Below are positions 36,477-49,570 of a stretch of DNA of 64,000 bases, piece after piece. Source of the stretch: Sipunculus nudus (taxonomy: Eukaryota; Annelida; Sipuncula; Golfingiida; Sipunculidae); contig CM049316.1 of the NCBI GenBank assembly GCA_026874595.1, positions 15,755,839 through 15,819,838 on the forward strand, in the 5' to 3' direction. Position numbers and translations under genes: made by a program. The notes below the pieces were generated by a model, which was not told the origin of the DNA, did not search any database, and saw only the letters and a list, made by a program, of their open reading frames with translations. Numbering within the stretch: the first letter of the stretch is position 1; each line of letters starts with the position of its first letter.

Positions 36477-36558
36477 ATCCATTCATTCATTCTTTCTTTC
36501 TTATCCATAACCGTCTATATATGACCCTCCGTCTCTCTTTTTTCCCAGTCATTCTTAT

Positions 36559-36594
<36 letters not shown>

Positions 36595-37849
36595 ATTCTC
36601 TCTGTCTCTCAATCAATCAATCGTTCCTTCATTATCTTTCTCATACACAAACTAGCACCCCACCACTATATCTTTCTTTCTTTCTATTTTTTTTTCTCTC
36701 TCTCTCTGTCGGAATCGGAATCTCTCTCTTCTCAGTGTCTTCCTCTTTCTCCCAATCATTCTCGTTCTCTCTGTCACTCTCGAAGTTCTCTGTCTCAGTC
36801 TCTCTTTCTCTCAATAATAATCAGTCTCAGTCTCTAACTCTCTTACTCTCTCACTCTGTGTGTCTCTCTTTCTCGATCAATCATCTATTCATTCATTCTC
36901 TCTCTCATACATACTATCTAGCATCCTCTCTGTCTTTCTTTAGAGAGAGAAAGAGAGAGAGGAGAGAAAGAGAGAGAGACTCATTCATTCAGTCATTCCC
37001 ATTAACACACCATCCGTATGATCCTCAATCTCTCTCTCTCTATGTCTCCCCCCTCTCTCTCTTTATAGTCCTCTTTCAATCATTATCATTCTCATTCTCT
37101 CTCTCTCACTCTTTGATTCATTCTCTCTTTCATACATACTATCTAGCATCCTCTCTGTCTTTCTTTAGAGAGAGAAAGAGAGAGAGGAGAGAAAGAGAGA
37201 GAGACTCATTCATTCAGTCATTCCCATTAACACACCATCCGTATGATCCTCAATCTCTCTCTATCTATGTCTCCCCCCTCTCTCTCTTTATAGTCCTCTT
37301 TCAATCATTATCATTCTCATTCTCTCTCTCTCACTCTTTGATTCATTCTCTCTCTCATACATACTATCTAGCATCCTCTCTGTCTTTCTTTAGAGAGAGA
37401 AAGAGAGAGAGGAGAGAAAGAGAGAGAGACTCATTCATTCAGTCATTCCCATTAACACACCATCCGTATGATCCTCAATCTCTCTCTCTCTATGTCTCCC
37501 CCCTCTCTCTCTTTATAGTCCTCTTTCAATCATTATCATTCTCATGTTCTCTGTCGCTCACTGTCTCTCTGTGTCTCTCTCTTAGATTCTCTCTTTCCCT
37601 TAATGAATCAATCATTCTTTCTCTCTCTCATCCTCTTTCTGTCTCTGTCTCTCTCTATCTTTCGCTCAATCTTTTGCTCATTCATTCTCTTTCTCATGTA
37701 CACATCATTATACCTCTCTGTCTCTCTCTCTTTGTCTCTCTCTCTCTCTCCCTCTGAGAGAATTTTCCATTCATTCATTCATTCATTCATTCATTCATTC
37801 ATACACGAATTATATCTCTTTCTCTCTCTTATTTTCTCTTTCTCTCTCC

Positions 37850-37888
<39 letters not shown>

Positions 37889-37890
37889 AT
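36477..37890 (+). repeat. 1.4-kb polypyrimidine (CT-rich) array
   Basis: CT-rich on the plus strand, the mirror of the array at 30440-33870. It includes (TC)n at about 36560-36592 and 37850-37887, CATT repeats at 37770-37800, and a 225-bp tandem. A long serine/leucine-rich frame across it is low-complexity and not a protein gene. Confidence 0.9.
36885..37550 (+). repeat. Three tandem copies of a 225-bp unit
   Basis: GCATCCTCTCTGTCTTTCTT starts at 36921, 37146 and 37371, so the period is exactly 225 bp. Each unit includes an internal GA-rich patch within the CT-rich background. Because 225 is divisible by three, a spurious 75-residue protein repeat stays open. Confidence 0.95.
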
Positions 37891-37903
37891 GATTATAAAT
37901 ATT

Positions 37904-39818
37904 GTAATCTAAATATAAGGGAACTGCAAACAATGATCCGCGGTTTGTCACCTGTTGAGCGAGACATAAACTTGCAGGAATTGTTCAGGTTATTCAGGTT
38001 ATCTCCGAATATATTTTTTATATACATACAGGATTTTTTAAGGGGTTAATACATACAGGATTTTATCCCACAGAATTTGGGCAACACCGATAAGACTGCA
38101 TTGGAAAAAATTGGATATTTCAGAGATGAATGTCCAGTGGAACTGAACGACAGGAATATGGAAGTTACAGCTATGTCTATGATTATAAAATAAAATATTT
38201 TATTTTGATGATTTTATATGCTAAATCACCGCTGTCTAATATCTTCTGTACTAAAGAAGATGTTTTAGATTCCTGGTTTTCTATACTTTTAAATTTAATA
38301 CCACATTCAATATAGCATATTCTGCGCTGTTTCATTTATAACACCCGCCTGTTATATGGTTAAATTCCTAAATACGATCTAAAGCTACTACATCGTCTTT
38401 TGATTTGACAAAGGGTGCTTCTAATTGCAAGATAGAAAAGAGATAAATATATAAATACAGGAATTAAGGCGACACCAATATAAATGTACTGGAATTAAGT
38501 CGACATTTCAGAGATGTATACATGTGGGAATTAAGGCGACATCAAGATCGCAGCTACAGGGAGAAGTTTATGATTATGAAAATAAAACAATTATGATATG
38601 TAGGCGCTTGGGTCCACATGCCCACCGAAGAAGATATAAAGCATACATACGCACTCTGATAATTATGTCTGGCTTTCTATAGTTACATTGCTGAGGCTCA
38701 TGCTTATGATATTACATGAGGATATGGTGTAATAACGTGTTGCTGCATAGAATAGAAATAATTCATGTAATCTCGATATTTATCCGATATGAATCAAAGT
38801 GACAAGACTTGTACCCACAGGAATATACTGAGATATGTGTAGCTTTCTGGACCGCTGGTATAGGAATTAAGGCGACATCATCACAGATACGATTGTTATA
38901 TATCAATGAAGGATTGAAAAACGGTTCTCCGTCTATCTTCAAAAATGGATTGTCATCTTATCGCTGTTAATATTTGCAATTTATTCAGGTTATCTCAGGA
39001 TATATTATACAGGGATTAATTCACAAAGGTTTTTCATCCCGAAGAATTAGGGCAACACCCGTAAGGTATTGAATATTCCAGAGATGAATGTCAGGAGGGA
39101 TTAATTGACATAAATATGCATGGGAGTTACAGCTGTGTCTATGATTATAAAATAAATATAATATTTTGATGATTTTATATGCTGACTCACACTTGTCTAA
39201 TATTTTCTGTATAGAAGATGTTTTAGATTCCTGTTTTATTTTTTTTTTATTTTTTTATATTTTAATAACATAGTTATTATAGCATATTTTGCGCTGTTTC
39301 ATCTATAACACCCGCCTATCATATAGTTAAATTCCAAAATACGATCTAAAGCTATATCGTCTTTCTGAATCTGCAAAAAGTTGACTCAGGCTATAATTTT
39401 CAATAAATGCGACATAAATGCATGAAGTTTTGAAAATACCCCACTGAAGATAATGATAGGACAGTTGTTATGAATACATTCATTTTGTTTGTAATTAGGG
39501 TGCTTCTTAATTGAGAGAGAGAAAAGAGATAAATATATAGATACAGGAATTAAGGGGACACCAATATGAATATATTGAAATTAAGGCGACATTTCAGAGA
39601 TGAATGCATACAGGAATTAAGGCGACATCAACATCGCAGCTAGGGGGAGAAGTTTATGATTATAAAAATAAAATAATTATTACTCATATTTTCTGTTCCT
39701 AAGAAAATGTTTTTAGATTCTTTGTCTTTTATTCTTTTAATTTTGAGACCACAGTTGATATAAAATATTCCACTCAATATCATTTATAACACCCGCCGAT
39801 CATATGGTGTATTTCTTA
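37904..39818 (+). repeat. Roughly 1-kb satellite, left part
   Basis: Monomers of about 1.0-1.1 kb recur: TTTATAACACCCGCC occurs near 38335, 39302 and 39783, and the TTATTCAGGTTATCTC block occurs near 37987 and 38979. Within each monomer the 15-base motif GGAATTAAGGCGACA recurs at roughly 30-40 bp spacing (near 38459, 38491, 38529 and 39611). The array is cut at 39818 by the CACTA transposon and resumes at 49580. No coding frame. Confidence 0.85.
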
Positions 39819-39849
39819 CACTGTAAAAACTAAAAGGGTTAAACACGTC

Positions 39850-40090
39850 TTACACAAAAACACCTAAGTGTAACAGCTAGAAAACGTGTCTAGTGTTTAT
39901 AAAGTTAGACACGTCTAGTGTTTATAGGATAGACGCCGGTGTTTTTATGGGTAGACACCATGATAAACATTGGGGTATATGGGTAGACGTGTCTAGTGTT
40001 TTTAGCGAAGACATCGGTGTTTTAAGGTTAGACGCGTCTAGTGTTTACAGGGAAGACGCCTGTGTTTTAGGGAAGACACCCTGATAATCA
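39850..40090 (+). repeat. CACTA left subterminal repeats
   Basis: TCTAGTGTTT occurs at 39889, 39914, 39992 and 40037, each preceded by ACACG-like or ACGCG-like bases, with related AGACGCCGGTGTTTT units between. In CACTA elements such arrays bind the element-encoded DNA-binding protein. That role here is inference from the family. Confidence 0.8.
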
Positions 40091-40864
40091 CAGGGGTATA
40101 TGGTTATTCAGGGTCCTTCCCCAGTTACTGGAGAGACCCTGCTGTTTTACAGCTCTTGGGTGTACATAGCATACTACAAAATGTACAATTACTTGACCGC
40201 ATGCAGCAAACGACATAAAGATAAAAGCATGTATAATTTCATATTATTATTTCTTTTAATAAACATATTTTAATGAAACAATAGTCAGTTAATCCCCTAA
40301 AGTTTAATAATGTTTTCAATCAATAGTCTGTTTATATACCCTTATACATAATATCTGAATTTGCATGATAAAAGTTCTACATTCGTTGTTCCAAATGCGA
40401 GCTTCAACAATAGAAAATATAACACATACAAATATAGCACAACAATATAATAAATGAACTTGCATGTGTTCGTCAATTATACAAAGATTTGCGAGTGTGA
40501 GTTTTGACCATACACTTTAATATGCTTAAATTAAGGGATATCTGACGTTTGTAAACGAATGATAATCTCTTGAACCTTTCATAAAAGTAGTTCGGATGAA
40601 GGCAATTCCATGGTACACAGGCTGTCCATTTTGTTTATATCGACGTCTTTATAACGTTTACAGCCCGCAAAAATAAAACCAAAACATTCGTAATATAGGC
40701 ATTATGAACATCTCTCTTAGAAGGCATTGCTTATACAGTTCATTATTATGTATAAAGAGAAAACCCGTAATCACACAACTTTTACAGAAATTACAAGTGC
40801 ATAGCTGGCTTTAAGCAATATATCAAGAAGGGCTCAAGATTGGGTCATATAATGGTTACACTCC

Positions 40865-43820
40865 TCATGTTGTATTCTGCAACAAAGAATCCAATTTAAA
40901 CTTAAGCTTTACGCACTTACTGCTGTAGTTATTATTAAAGTTGATCTCGTCTCTGAGAAATAAATGTTGCATTAGAGCGAGCATCTGAGAATATATTCTG
41001 GGATATGCTAAGTTACATACATAATATAACATAATTAAATTGTACATTGATTGACAAACACTTTTTGTTTGTGTGAATATGTGGGTCCCGTCTGCCACGA
41101 TTGCGCTCTCAATAGCGTCGCCTTGGTCGTCCATGAAGATAACTAAGTGTGGTAGGTCGCCTTTGGTCCTGGACAGATGCTGATCTACCTCGTTCTCTGA
41201 AATTCCCTGAAAGCAGAATGACAGAGATAAGTAACTGCACGAATAGAACCATAGTTTCTGTATTAAATGTTGTAAATGCATTCTGCTGGATACGTGGCAT
41301 AAATTCAAATATTATAAATGAGTTTGTATATCTATATCATTTTAACAGCTTAATCATTATTTTATGCCATAATGGAGAGGTAAAACTAGATCTTTGTTAC
41401 AGCTACAAGCAAAACTATTTAATAGCAAACAATTGTAGATTTTCTTTGTGTGATTTTACTTCTTTTTATTGTGAACACAGGCACACAGACAGAGGTACTT
41501 GTACATAGTGTTTAGAGACACAAACGTATATAGAGTCCTTACGTGTTTCACTTTCAGGACCGACTCCGTCATTCGGCCCTTCCCTTTGTCATATGCTGAC
41601 GCTTTTTCGATGAACCTGACTACTGCAACCTGCATCTGGGTCTCAGATCCCTTTAAAATATTAACAGCATAGTCAAAACATTATACAGTTATGTCAATCT
41701 ATTTCGGGTAAGAGAAAGAAAAATAAATGAGCGTAGAATTTACATAACAATTTGCCGTCTCATTATGCATGAAAAACAAATATAATAATTAACGCAATCA
41801 TTTATTTGTGTGTAAGACTAGGTGATGTTCCTGAAGTTAGGGTCTCCAATTATGAATTATAACATAACTCCCGGACTCATTTTATAACCAGAAGGTATAC
41901 TTTGTAAGCTCGTTCAACCGATGATATTAATGTATGGGACTTTCGAAGTGTATGGGACTTTGATAAGAAACAGGTATGTTTATCCATCTTTATATGTTAA
42001 CACCTACAGCAACATATATAATAATATTTCATCCTAGAGAATGCTTACCATTTGTGGTTTATTCATCATAGACATGGCTGCCTCAAAGAACTTCTTCAAA
42101 CGGTCGACTTCCTCGGTGAGATCCTGTTTTTCCTCTGTCTGTCTCCATAACTCGTATTCAAACTTGAGCTGAAGAAACAAGAAAAAAAAAAATTGCTGGC
42201 GTTAATACATTATGGAGATTTTTGTTTATAAATATATGTATATGTATATGTGTGTGTGTGTGAATATAATCTTTTGCTACATTTGTTTGTATAATAAAAA
42301 TACCAGAATGTTACAGTACCATATCATTGTTTATATGGTAACAGAGTAAACAATTATTTGTATTCAGATATATTAATTTTGTTTACTGGACATCGTAAGA
42401 ATTTTTAAATACAAAAATGCATATCCAGGCTTAGAGTTAAATCTAAATAGTAAAATATCAAAATACTCACATATTCCATATCCGTGAGACAAAGGAACTT
42501 CTCAAAGAGCAGCTCCACAGCTCCATCCGGCAAGGTTTTGATCCACTGCATTCTGTTGGCATGCGTTTCTCTTAGCAATAAATGCATTTGTCCAGGCTCC
42601 TTTTCCGCATCCAGCTTGTTCCATTCTTTCTTTAGTTTTTGCACGCACATCTCATATTCTTCGTCTGTGGTCACTCTGTCCTGTACATTCTCGTCCGTCG
42701 CTGATCGAAACAGGCATCTCCTTTTCCTTGATGTCCCATATACACCCTCCATACTTTTGTCCTTTCGCTTTTGACGGACATTACGGTTCTTCCTGCTCAG
42801 TTTCTTGGAGACGAGTTTCTAATGACAAACAAACAAAAATGTGCAAGTGAAACAGCAAATAGTGAGTACATTCTGCTATAATTCCAATAGGAAATTTAAT
42901 GTAAATATGTGTGTGTTTCTTTTTTTTCAGTGAAATATTATCCATATAGTGGCAGTTAATAACAGTTTTTAACACTATGCAGCTTAATACTACAGATATA
43001 ATTATGTTATATAATATAACATATAACCATTTTCGGTTAAGAATTATGAGCATATTACCAATAAATAAAACAATACCCCCCCCCCCCACCCTACCAAATT
43101 CTTTGAAATGTAGTGCATGTGATTTAGATATGATTAATTACAGGTGAGTTAGTCACTTAAGATGGCCAAAATGGTCTTACCCACGGATTTGAGAGGTCGG
43201 AGACAGGCACATTGGGGTATCTCTTGCTAAGCTGTTCCCTCACCTCCTCGTATTCCCAACTTTTACTGATGGTATACTTGGTGTCATAGAAGGTGAACAG
43301 CTCTAGTACCATGTTGTCTATGACACCCATTATGTCATTCACCGCAATCCTGTTCCTCACATGCAGTGAAAAATCAGGTAGTGGAACCCGGAAAGTCTCT
43401 GAAAGTATAAACGTAGGCAAATTAGAGCAACACTGTAGTCAGCTACTTACGCATTGTTTGTTAATTAACAGGTAATATATATCGAGCCAACTGTATATGT
43501 GTGTGTTCTGTTCTTGTTTATCATTAGTATTAGTTTTATAAATTATTTTAGTTTCTGTCATGACACATCAATAGAGCACCTGATTAATCATTGAGAGTCT
43601 AAAGTAGAACATATTGTGGTATCCCATACTCACTTGAAGCAAAGTCAATTTCGGGTGACATAAAGCAGCTCTGAGGTGTCCCAGGTGTGCTCCTCTGGGA
43701 TGGACCAGGTCTAGGGGTGACTGGTGTTGACTGGCCATCCGTAACAGGTAGCCTGTAACCATAAACCATTGTAACCTATGTGACATTTGGGTACTGATTA
43801 ATTATAAATAATTATAATAA

Positions 43821-43851
<31 letters not shown>

Positions 43852-44945
43852 ACAACAACAACAAAGGGGTCACTAAAGTTTATCGCTTGTCAAGCGGTCC
43901 TAATAATCTGCCGAAAACTAATAAACTGCTTAGATTATAGGAACTTCTGATCAGTCCATACTATATTGCAATAAAATGAGTGTAAAGATGTATGTCAATA
44001 AATGATAAGTGGTTTCAGCATATAACAGTTTCTGCATGTACTTTCAGAATACAAACATCTTATATGGTTTAGTTAGACCTACATATATACAAGACAAGAT
44101 TAAGTGTATTGGGACTGACCTGAGTGACTCATTATGACTGTCAACAAATGGCGAATCTACTTACATACTGGGCTTTGCCTCATTATTCACTGGTGTCCAG
44201 GTCTCCCCCTCCGCTAAACACATCAAACGCTTGTTTCCCAGGGCAGCAAGTTCGTCGTCGTCCTCAATGTCACATCCGTTTTCTTCGGTCACGATTCTTT
44301 CCGCTTTAAGGTTGAATTTCTTCCCACCTTAAAATGCATTGAGATTGCATATTATATAAATTTAGTAATATGTAAATGTATACAGGTATCAGAAACTTCA
44401 GGAGAGAGTGCACTGTACTAAATTTGGAACTCATATCACAATTTGAACAATTTTTCCACCAGCCGCCGCACTACTGTCACATCCGTTTTCTACGGTCACG
44501 ATTCTTTCCGCTTTAAGGTTAAATTTCTTCCCACCTTAAAATGCATTGAGATTGCATACTATATAAATTTAGTAATATGTAAATGTATACAGGTATCAGA
44601 AACTTCAGGAGAGAGTGCACTGTACTAAATTTGGAACTCATATCACAATTTGAACAATTTTTCCACCAGCCGCCGCACTACTGTCACATCCGTTTTCTAC
44701 GGTCACGATTCTTTCCGCTTTAAGGTTAAATTTCTTCCCACCTTAAAATGCATTGAGATTGCATACTATATAAATTTAGTAATATGTAAATGTATACAGG
44801 TATCAGAAACTTCAGGAGAGAGTGCACTGTACTAAATTTGGAACTCATATCACAATTTGAACAATTTTTCCACCAGCCGCCGCACTACTTTGAATACCAA
44901 ACATAATTAAAACAGAATATAATCGAACATACTGTATGAGTATTA

Positions 44946-44985
<40 letters not shown>

Positions 44986-45301
44986 TTATATACATATATA
45001 TACATATATATACTGTAATATGCGTATCATTTATTAGATGAAACAATATATGTGGTTAAAATAAAACATGCACACACGTGTTTGTGTGTATGATGTAAGA
45101 CTGTATTCGTACAGACTATATTATACATTATAATAGACCTTACAAGTTGTGTATCTGAACTAAAACACTGATTGACACGCACAGATTTAAGGATGCATGT
45201 TACAATAACTTACATTTTTCAAGTAGTTGTGTGAGACAGCTTGCCAAATAGACCTTACGGACGTCTCTTGAAGTATTCCACACCTCAAACGCAGCAGCCA
45301 T
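40865..45301 (-). CDS. CACTA-element second protein (8 exons, 501 aa)
   Basis: The exons are 45301-45214, 44327-44165, 43752-43634, 43398-43181, 42818-42471, 42168-42049, 41650-41543 and 41206-40865. They total 1,506 bp with one open frame; every intron is GT-AG and the phases run 1, 2, 1, 0, 0, 0, 0. The protein begins MAAAFEVWNTSRDV. Residues about 85-123 are Ser/Pro/Thr-rich. Residues 200-217 form a basic cluster (KKLSRKNRNVRQKRKDK), a likely nuclear signal. Exons 5 and 6 are charged and helical, coiled-coil-like around LTEEVDRLKKFFEAA. The last exon holds LPHLVIFMDDQGDAIESAIV and a hydrophobic stretch with YYVCNLAYPR, resembling a C-terminal domain seen in uncharacterised transposon-linked proteins of animals. 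It lies downstream of the transposase in the same orientation. A regulatory or DNA-binding partner role is possible but not shown. A donor-like GTAAGT in the last exon could extend the splicing. Confidence 0.75.
44269..44889 (-). repeat. Three tandem copies of 207 bp spanning an exon edge
   Basis: The unit recurs at 44269, 44476 and 44683, period 207 bp, copies nearly identical. Each contains the 3' splice site and first part of exon 2 of the CACTA second gene. Only the copy nearest 44165 continues into the full exon; the other two run into a stop. The duplication creates two extra decoy acceptors upstream. Confidence 0.95.
44947..44981. repeat. (TA)n microsatellite
   Basis: About 35 bp of TA repeat in intron 1 of the CACTA second gene. 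Confidence 0.95.
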
Positions 45302-46144
45302 TTCTAGATATGTATGAAACGAAACAAACAATAGTTTAATTCTGTTAATCATAAATTTGTGTGTAAGTATGGTCAGCAACTTTAAAATTATCTGTTTCTA
45401 CAGGAGGAAGTGTACCTGTGCAGTAGATACACACAAAGGAATTGAATAAATTATTACACCAGCAATAACTTGGATTAAACGTGCAATACTGCATGCATAA
45501 AGAGATATCAGATTATATTCACAAGGGCGTATGCATGTAATTAGTGTACCCGGATGTTAGACATGGTAGTGGTCATAGTAGTACCATCAATAAGCGTATC
45601 AAATCAGAACATGTGCGTATCACACCTGAGCGTTTGTAAAGCACAAAGGCAGGTTCATGCAGCCCTTATATACCCAATAATAATGATCACATATTAATGA
45701 AGCAGCTCATTCTGTATCCGGGCGGCCTTTCATGGCATATGCTTTGAGCCTCTTTCACAAATGCGCCCCGCTAAGCATCCTGGAAGTTGTGCAGGTACAT
45801 GATTTAATTAGTTTCCTTTTATCAAACAGTGAATAATATTGCCTTCATGTTGTTACATAAAGACGTCCTATAGACTCAATAGAATTTTATGTAAAAGGAT
45901 ATATGGTCAAATGGTAAGCCAAAAATAGAAAACGGAAATTGTACAAGGAAGTGTCATGCAAAGTTTACGTTGAAATCTAGTTATTGTAGCTGGCCATATT
46001 AAGAAGTAAATATACATGATATCTAAAGTGGTTCTACAAAGTGACTTGCCCTGACCATGACATGGTATTGGCCTTTGAAAGAATAAAGATCATGTGGTCT
46101 GGTGAACTGCAGTGCGGTGAATTTGATCAAGCGTTGTTTGCCTG

Positions 46145-48502
46145 TCAGCGAGACTGCATATGCATTAATATGTTCATATTATATAGAATTTCAAGGCAGT
46201 CCACAACAATCAATAGATTGTCTATTTTCCCGAGAACTGGCATGTCGTTCTCTTCTTCATATGCAAGCACAATGACTCTATTTACCTTGTATGTATCCCC
46301 ATGAATTTTCATGGACCGCACTTTGTAGCCATTCACTTTATCTTCAACAGGATTTGTTATGCCTTTGATTTCCTCGACATACTCAGGAAATTCCTGAACA
46401 AGATTCACTGTGGTACCCTCTGGGATTTCATCTCCAGAGTACAAGAAATTTTCCGAACTTTGATAACCTAGGCCAGACTGCATATGACACATCCATAATT
46501 GGTGCTTATTTGCAAGACTACGGGCAAGATTTTTTAAGTTTGTCCACTTGTGTAATTTAAAGTAGCCATGTTTGGCCTCAAATCTAAGACACCAGTGATG
46601 TCTCAAGGGTCCGTATTGCTGCAGTTGTTATGGAAAATGCACCATATAATGCATTTTGGGGATAAATTTATCCATTGGATATAATGCCTTTGCTTCCTTC
46701 AGGTAGCTATAGATAAGGTGCTTCAGCTCTGCAGGTGTATTTTGTCCTGCATAAGGGGAGGTAAATAAAACTGTGATTTGCAATAACCTCAAAATGTTTT
46801 TCCATTTCATATCAGTTTCAGGAATTCTGTGGCAAATCATGAATGGAAGCAAACACAACAAAGTGTACATGCCCATTGCAGTCTGTTTAAGTTTCCGTTG
46901 CGTTTAAGCTGATTTATTTCAATTGGTTCTGGTTTGTTTGTCAAATCTTCATTCACATATGTGAAAGAATTCAACCTTGAATTAAACCAGGCCAGACTGA
47001 AGAATTTTGCAGGTTTTGATCCTGTGCAGTAGCTTATGAACCGCTTCAATTCAAATCTAGCTACACCCTCAAGTAGAACGTGCATAGGGTCCTGTACAAG
47101 GCCTGTCAATACATCAAAATCATGCAGACCAGATAAAGCACTGCTCCCATTTATTCCCCATTTCTTACTCCAAAACTCTCTTGCAGGCTTTGATAAATTC
47201 ATCGACTCAATGACATTACATCTTTCCTCATGATCGCTCTTTTTTCTCAACTGATATGAGTTTTCTTCAAAACATGTATTAAGCTCATCTCTAGTTATCT
47301 CACAAACTCTGCATGGTTTGAAGGCAAATGAAACTCCCTGTTTGAAGCCACCGATCCAGTGAGAAGCTCAAGTGTCACATGGTGCCAACAAAAGTGCCCC
47401 TTCAGCATGGTAGTCCCTTCCATTAATACTGTAATTTACTCCACCGTCTGAGAGTTGGTTCAAAGAAACCACAAAATCATTCAGTAACTTTGTTGTACCA
47501 AAGTCTTTCATGTCTTTACTTCTCGCAATCGCCACCAGTTGGATTGCACTTAGTTTTGAGCGAAACATAGGGGGAATATTTGCAAGGGTGTAATAAAACA
47601 TACACATTTTGTGTTTCTTCACGTGACTACCTAATGGGTTCACACTTTCAATATCATCTGTGTTAAGTATCACCTGCAATCCCATGGAATTATGGCTAAA
47701 TATTCTGTCGCTATTCACAAATGCCCCATCTCCCACATCTCTTGCATAATCATCCCTAGAGTTATGAGGACACTCGATAAACCTCTTCAATGACCTCTGG
47801 CATTTCTAACAGTCTCTTTATTGATTCATGAAAGGGAATATAACAACCTTTCCTAGCAAGAGACACGAATTGCCCCTTTCTTAGTACCTTATGTTTTCCC
47901 AGTTCAATTTCAACTGGACTAACAAGATTCATTTTTTCTTGGTAAAATTTTGTTCTCAGATAGTCACTTTTAAACTGGCCTAAGTGGCGATCAGGCTCAA
48001 TACTCTAAAGAAAAGTGTCATCAATGCCCCTTTCATTTAGTTGTTGTCTTATCTGTTATTTAAACAAGTGAACGTGCTGTGTTAAGTATTCATCTAGTGA
48101 TGACGCCAGAGAATCCAATGCACATTTTGTTACTCTGCAACTAGACTCTAAGTGAAGAAAGAGTTTTGCGTTGTAGAGAAGACTTTGATCTTCAGGGCTA
48201 GCAGCATCATGCAGAATATTTTCATTATCAGAGTCATCAGAGTCAACTAGAGGATGCTCAATAGCATTTTCATTTGTTTCACTGATCAATGTGGCCGTTT
48301 CCCGCAACTTTTTTTCATGTGTACTCCGATGGGTTCTGAATGCCCCCCATGCTTTAGGTCCACTTTTACTATATTCACATCCTTCATACGGACAGTGTAC
48401 AACAAAGTTTTGGTCATTTTTGTGAAACCTTACCATGTGATCAGAAAACCTGTCATAATTCTGACTGGGAAAATGACACATTGAACAGTTCCAATGCCTC
48501 AT
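46145..48502 (-). pseudogene. EnSpm/CACTA-type transposase, inactivated
   Basis: The frame starts near 48502 with a zinc-finger region (CSMCHFPSQNYDRFSDHMVRF and then C...C...H...H). Next come segments characteristic of animal EnSpm transposases: NPLGSHVKKHKMCMFYYTLAN (47.6 kb), ASHWIGGFKQGVSFAFKPC (47.35 kb), DPMHVLLEGV (47.1 kb), PKMHYMVHFP and GPLRHHWCLRFEAKHGYFK (46.6 kb). Lesions seen: in-frame TAA at 48056, TAG near 48005, a frameshift near 47780, TGA at 47368, a frameshift near 46870 and TAA at 46628. An intact protein would catalyse cut-and-paste movement through the CACTG ends. With these breaks it cannot be made in full, so the copy would need a helper. Confidence 0.85.
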
Positions 48503-49429
48503 TTTGACATGCCACAAGATATTAATCAGAAAGAATTTATTTGAAATACATATGCCTGTAGATGAACTAACAACACTGTAGTTAGTGTAATAGACATGAA
48601 CTCACGATAATAAACCAAAATTTGTGAATCAGTACCTAGCTGTTTCCAAATCCTATTTATATTTCCTACTTATTTTGTAAAAAAATCATAAAAACGCCTG
48701 AAAATGTACGCCCTGCATTGTATATATTATCCTTATTTTATTAACGGTTCCTAAATTTAAATCTCAGGCATGCATACATTTACTGCTGTGTCCAATTTGG
48801 TCGACATTTTCACATATCACAGCAGTGGCATTACCTGTCATGCCGGCTTGTATACACACATACACATTTGTATATCATGTGGCTTACATGTGCATATGAG
48901 TGGTCTTGATATGAATATAATAAAGTTCAAGACGTACCTGTTTCTTTCGAGATGATATTTATGGCGAGTACGGGATGAAATCTGGTTGTGATGAAAACTT
49001 CTGCTTCTGACTAAATGCACAGTTCAGACTGAGATGCACATTCGAACAGGCGCGCTTATTTATCAACAGCTGCTGGGCCAGCATCACGTCATGGTGTTTT
49101 ACTGAGCCCTGTATGTACTGCCTCCCGAATAAAAAGGGTTTTAAGCTGTATACAGCAGTCTTCTCTGCTCATGGTTCATATACTATTTTACCCATAATGT
49201 GTTTCTTTAATTATCAACACACTTATATGGAAAATTTCATTATATGAAGAACAATTCTGATTCAAATAAGCTGATTTCTTTATTATTATGATTCCAATAT
49301 TGGACTCGCTTTCACAAACATTCATTTTTATATCAACACATCTTATACACCTGTATAAATTACAAAATGTGTATATAAACAGTCTTTGTGACAAGACATT
49401 ATCTCTGTCATTGGCTTTAAAACGAATTG

Positions 49430-49570
49430 GTTAAAACACGTCTGGTGTTTATCGTAAAACACTAGTGTCTTTAGCTAAGACACGAGTGTTTTCTCATAGG
49501 TCTTATAGACACGGGGGTATTCAAATAAAACACAGGGGTTTTGTACAAAAACCCTAGACATGTCTTCATT
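49430..49570 (+). repeat. CACTA right subterminal repeats
   Basis: ACACGTCTGGTGTTT, ACACTAGTGTCTTTAG and AGACACGAGTGTTTT-like units repeat close to the right end, matching the left subterminal family in both orientations. Confidence 0.75.

Noticed and set aside
36735-38049. Long Ser/Leu/Arg-rich open frames (340 and 148 codons)
   Set aside because: They run through CT microsatellite and the 225-bp tandem; composition is set by the repeat and no protein family is matched.
39893-40084. 63-codon frame with repeated DTSSVYR-like words
   Set aside because: It is the translation of CACTA subterminal repeats.
44443-44835. Two identical 61-codon plus-strand frames
   Set aside because: Antisense to the 207-bp tandem copies of exon 2 and intron 1 of the CACTA second gene.
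44269-44889. CRISPR-like array
   Set aside because: The near-identical 207-bp copies are contiguous, with no unique spacers; it is a simple tandem duplication in a eukaryotic transposon.
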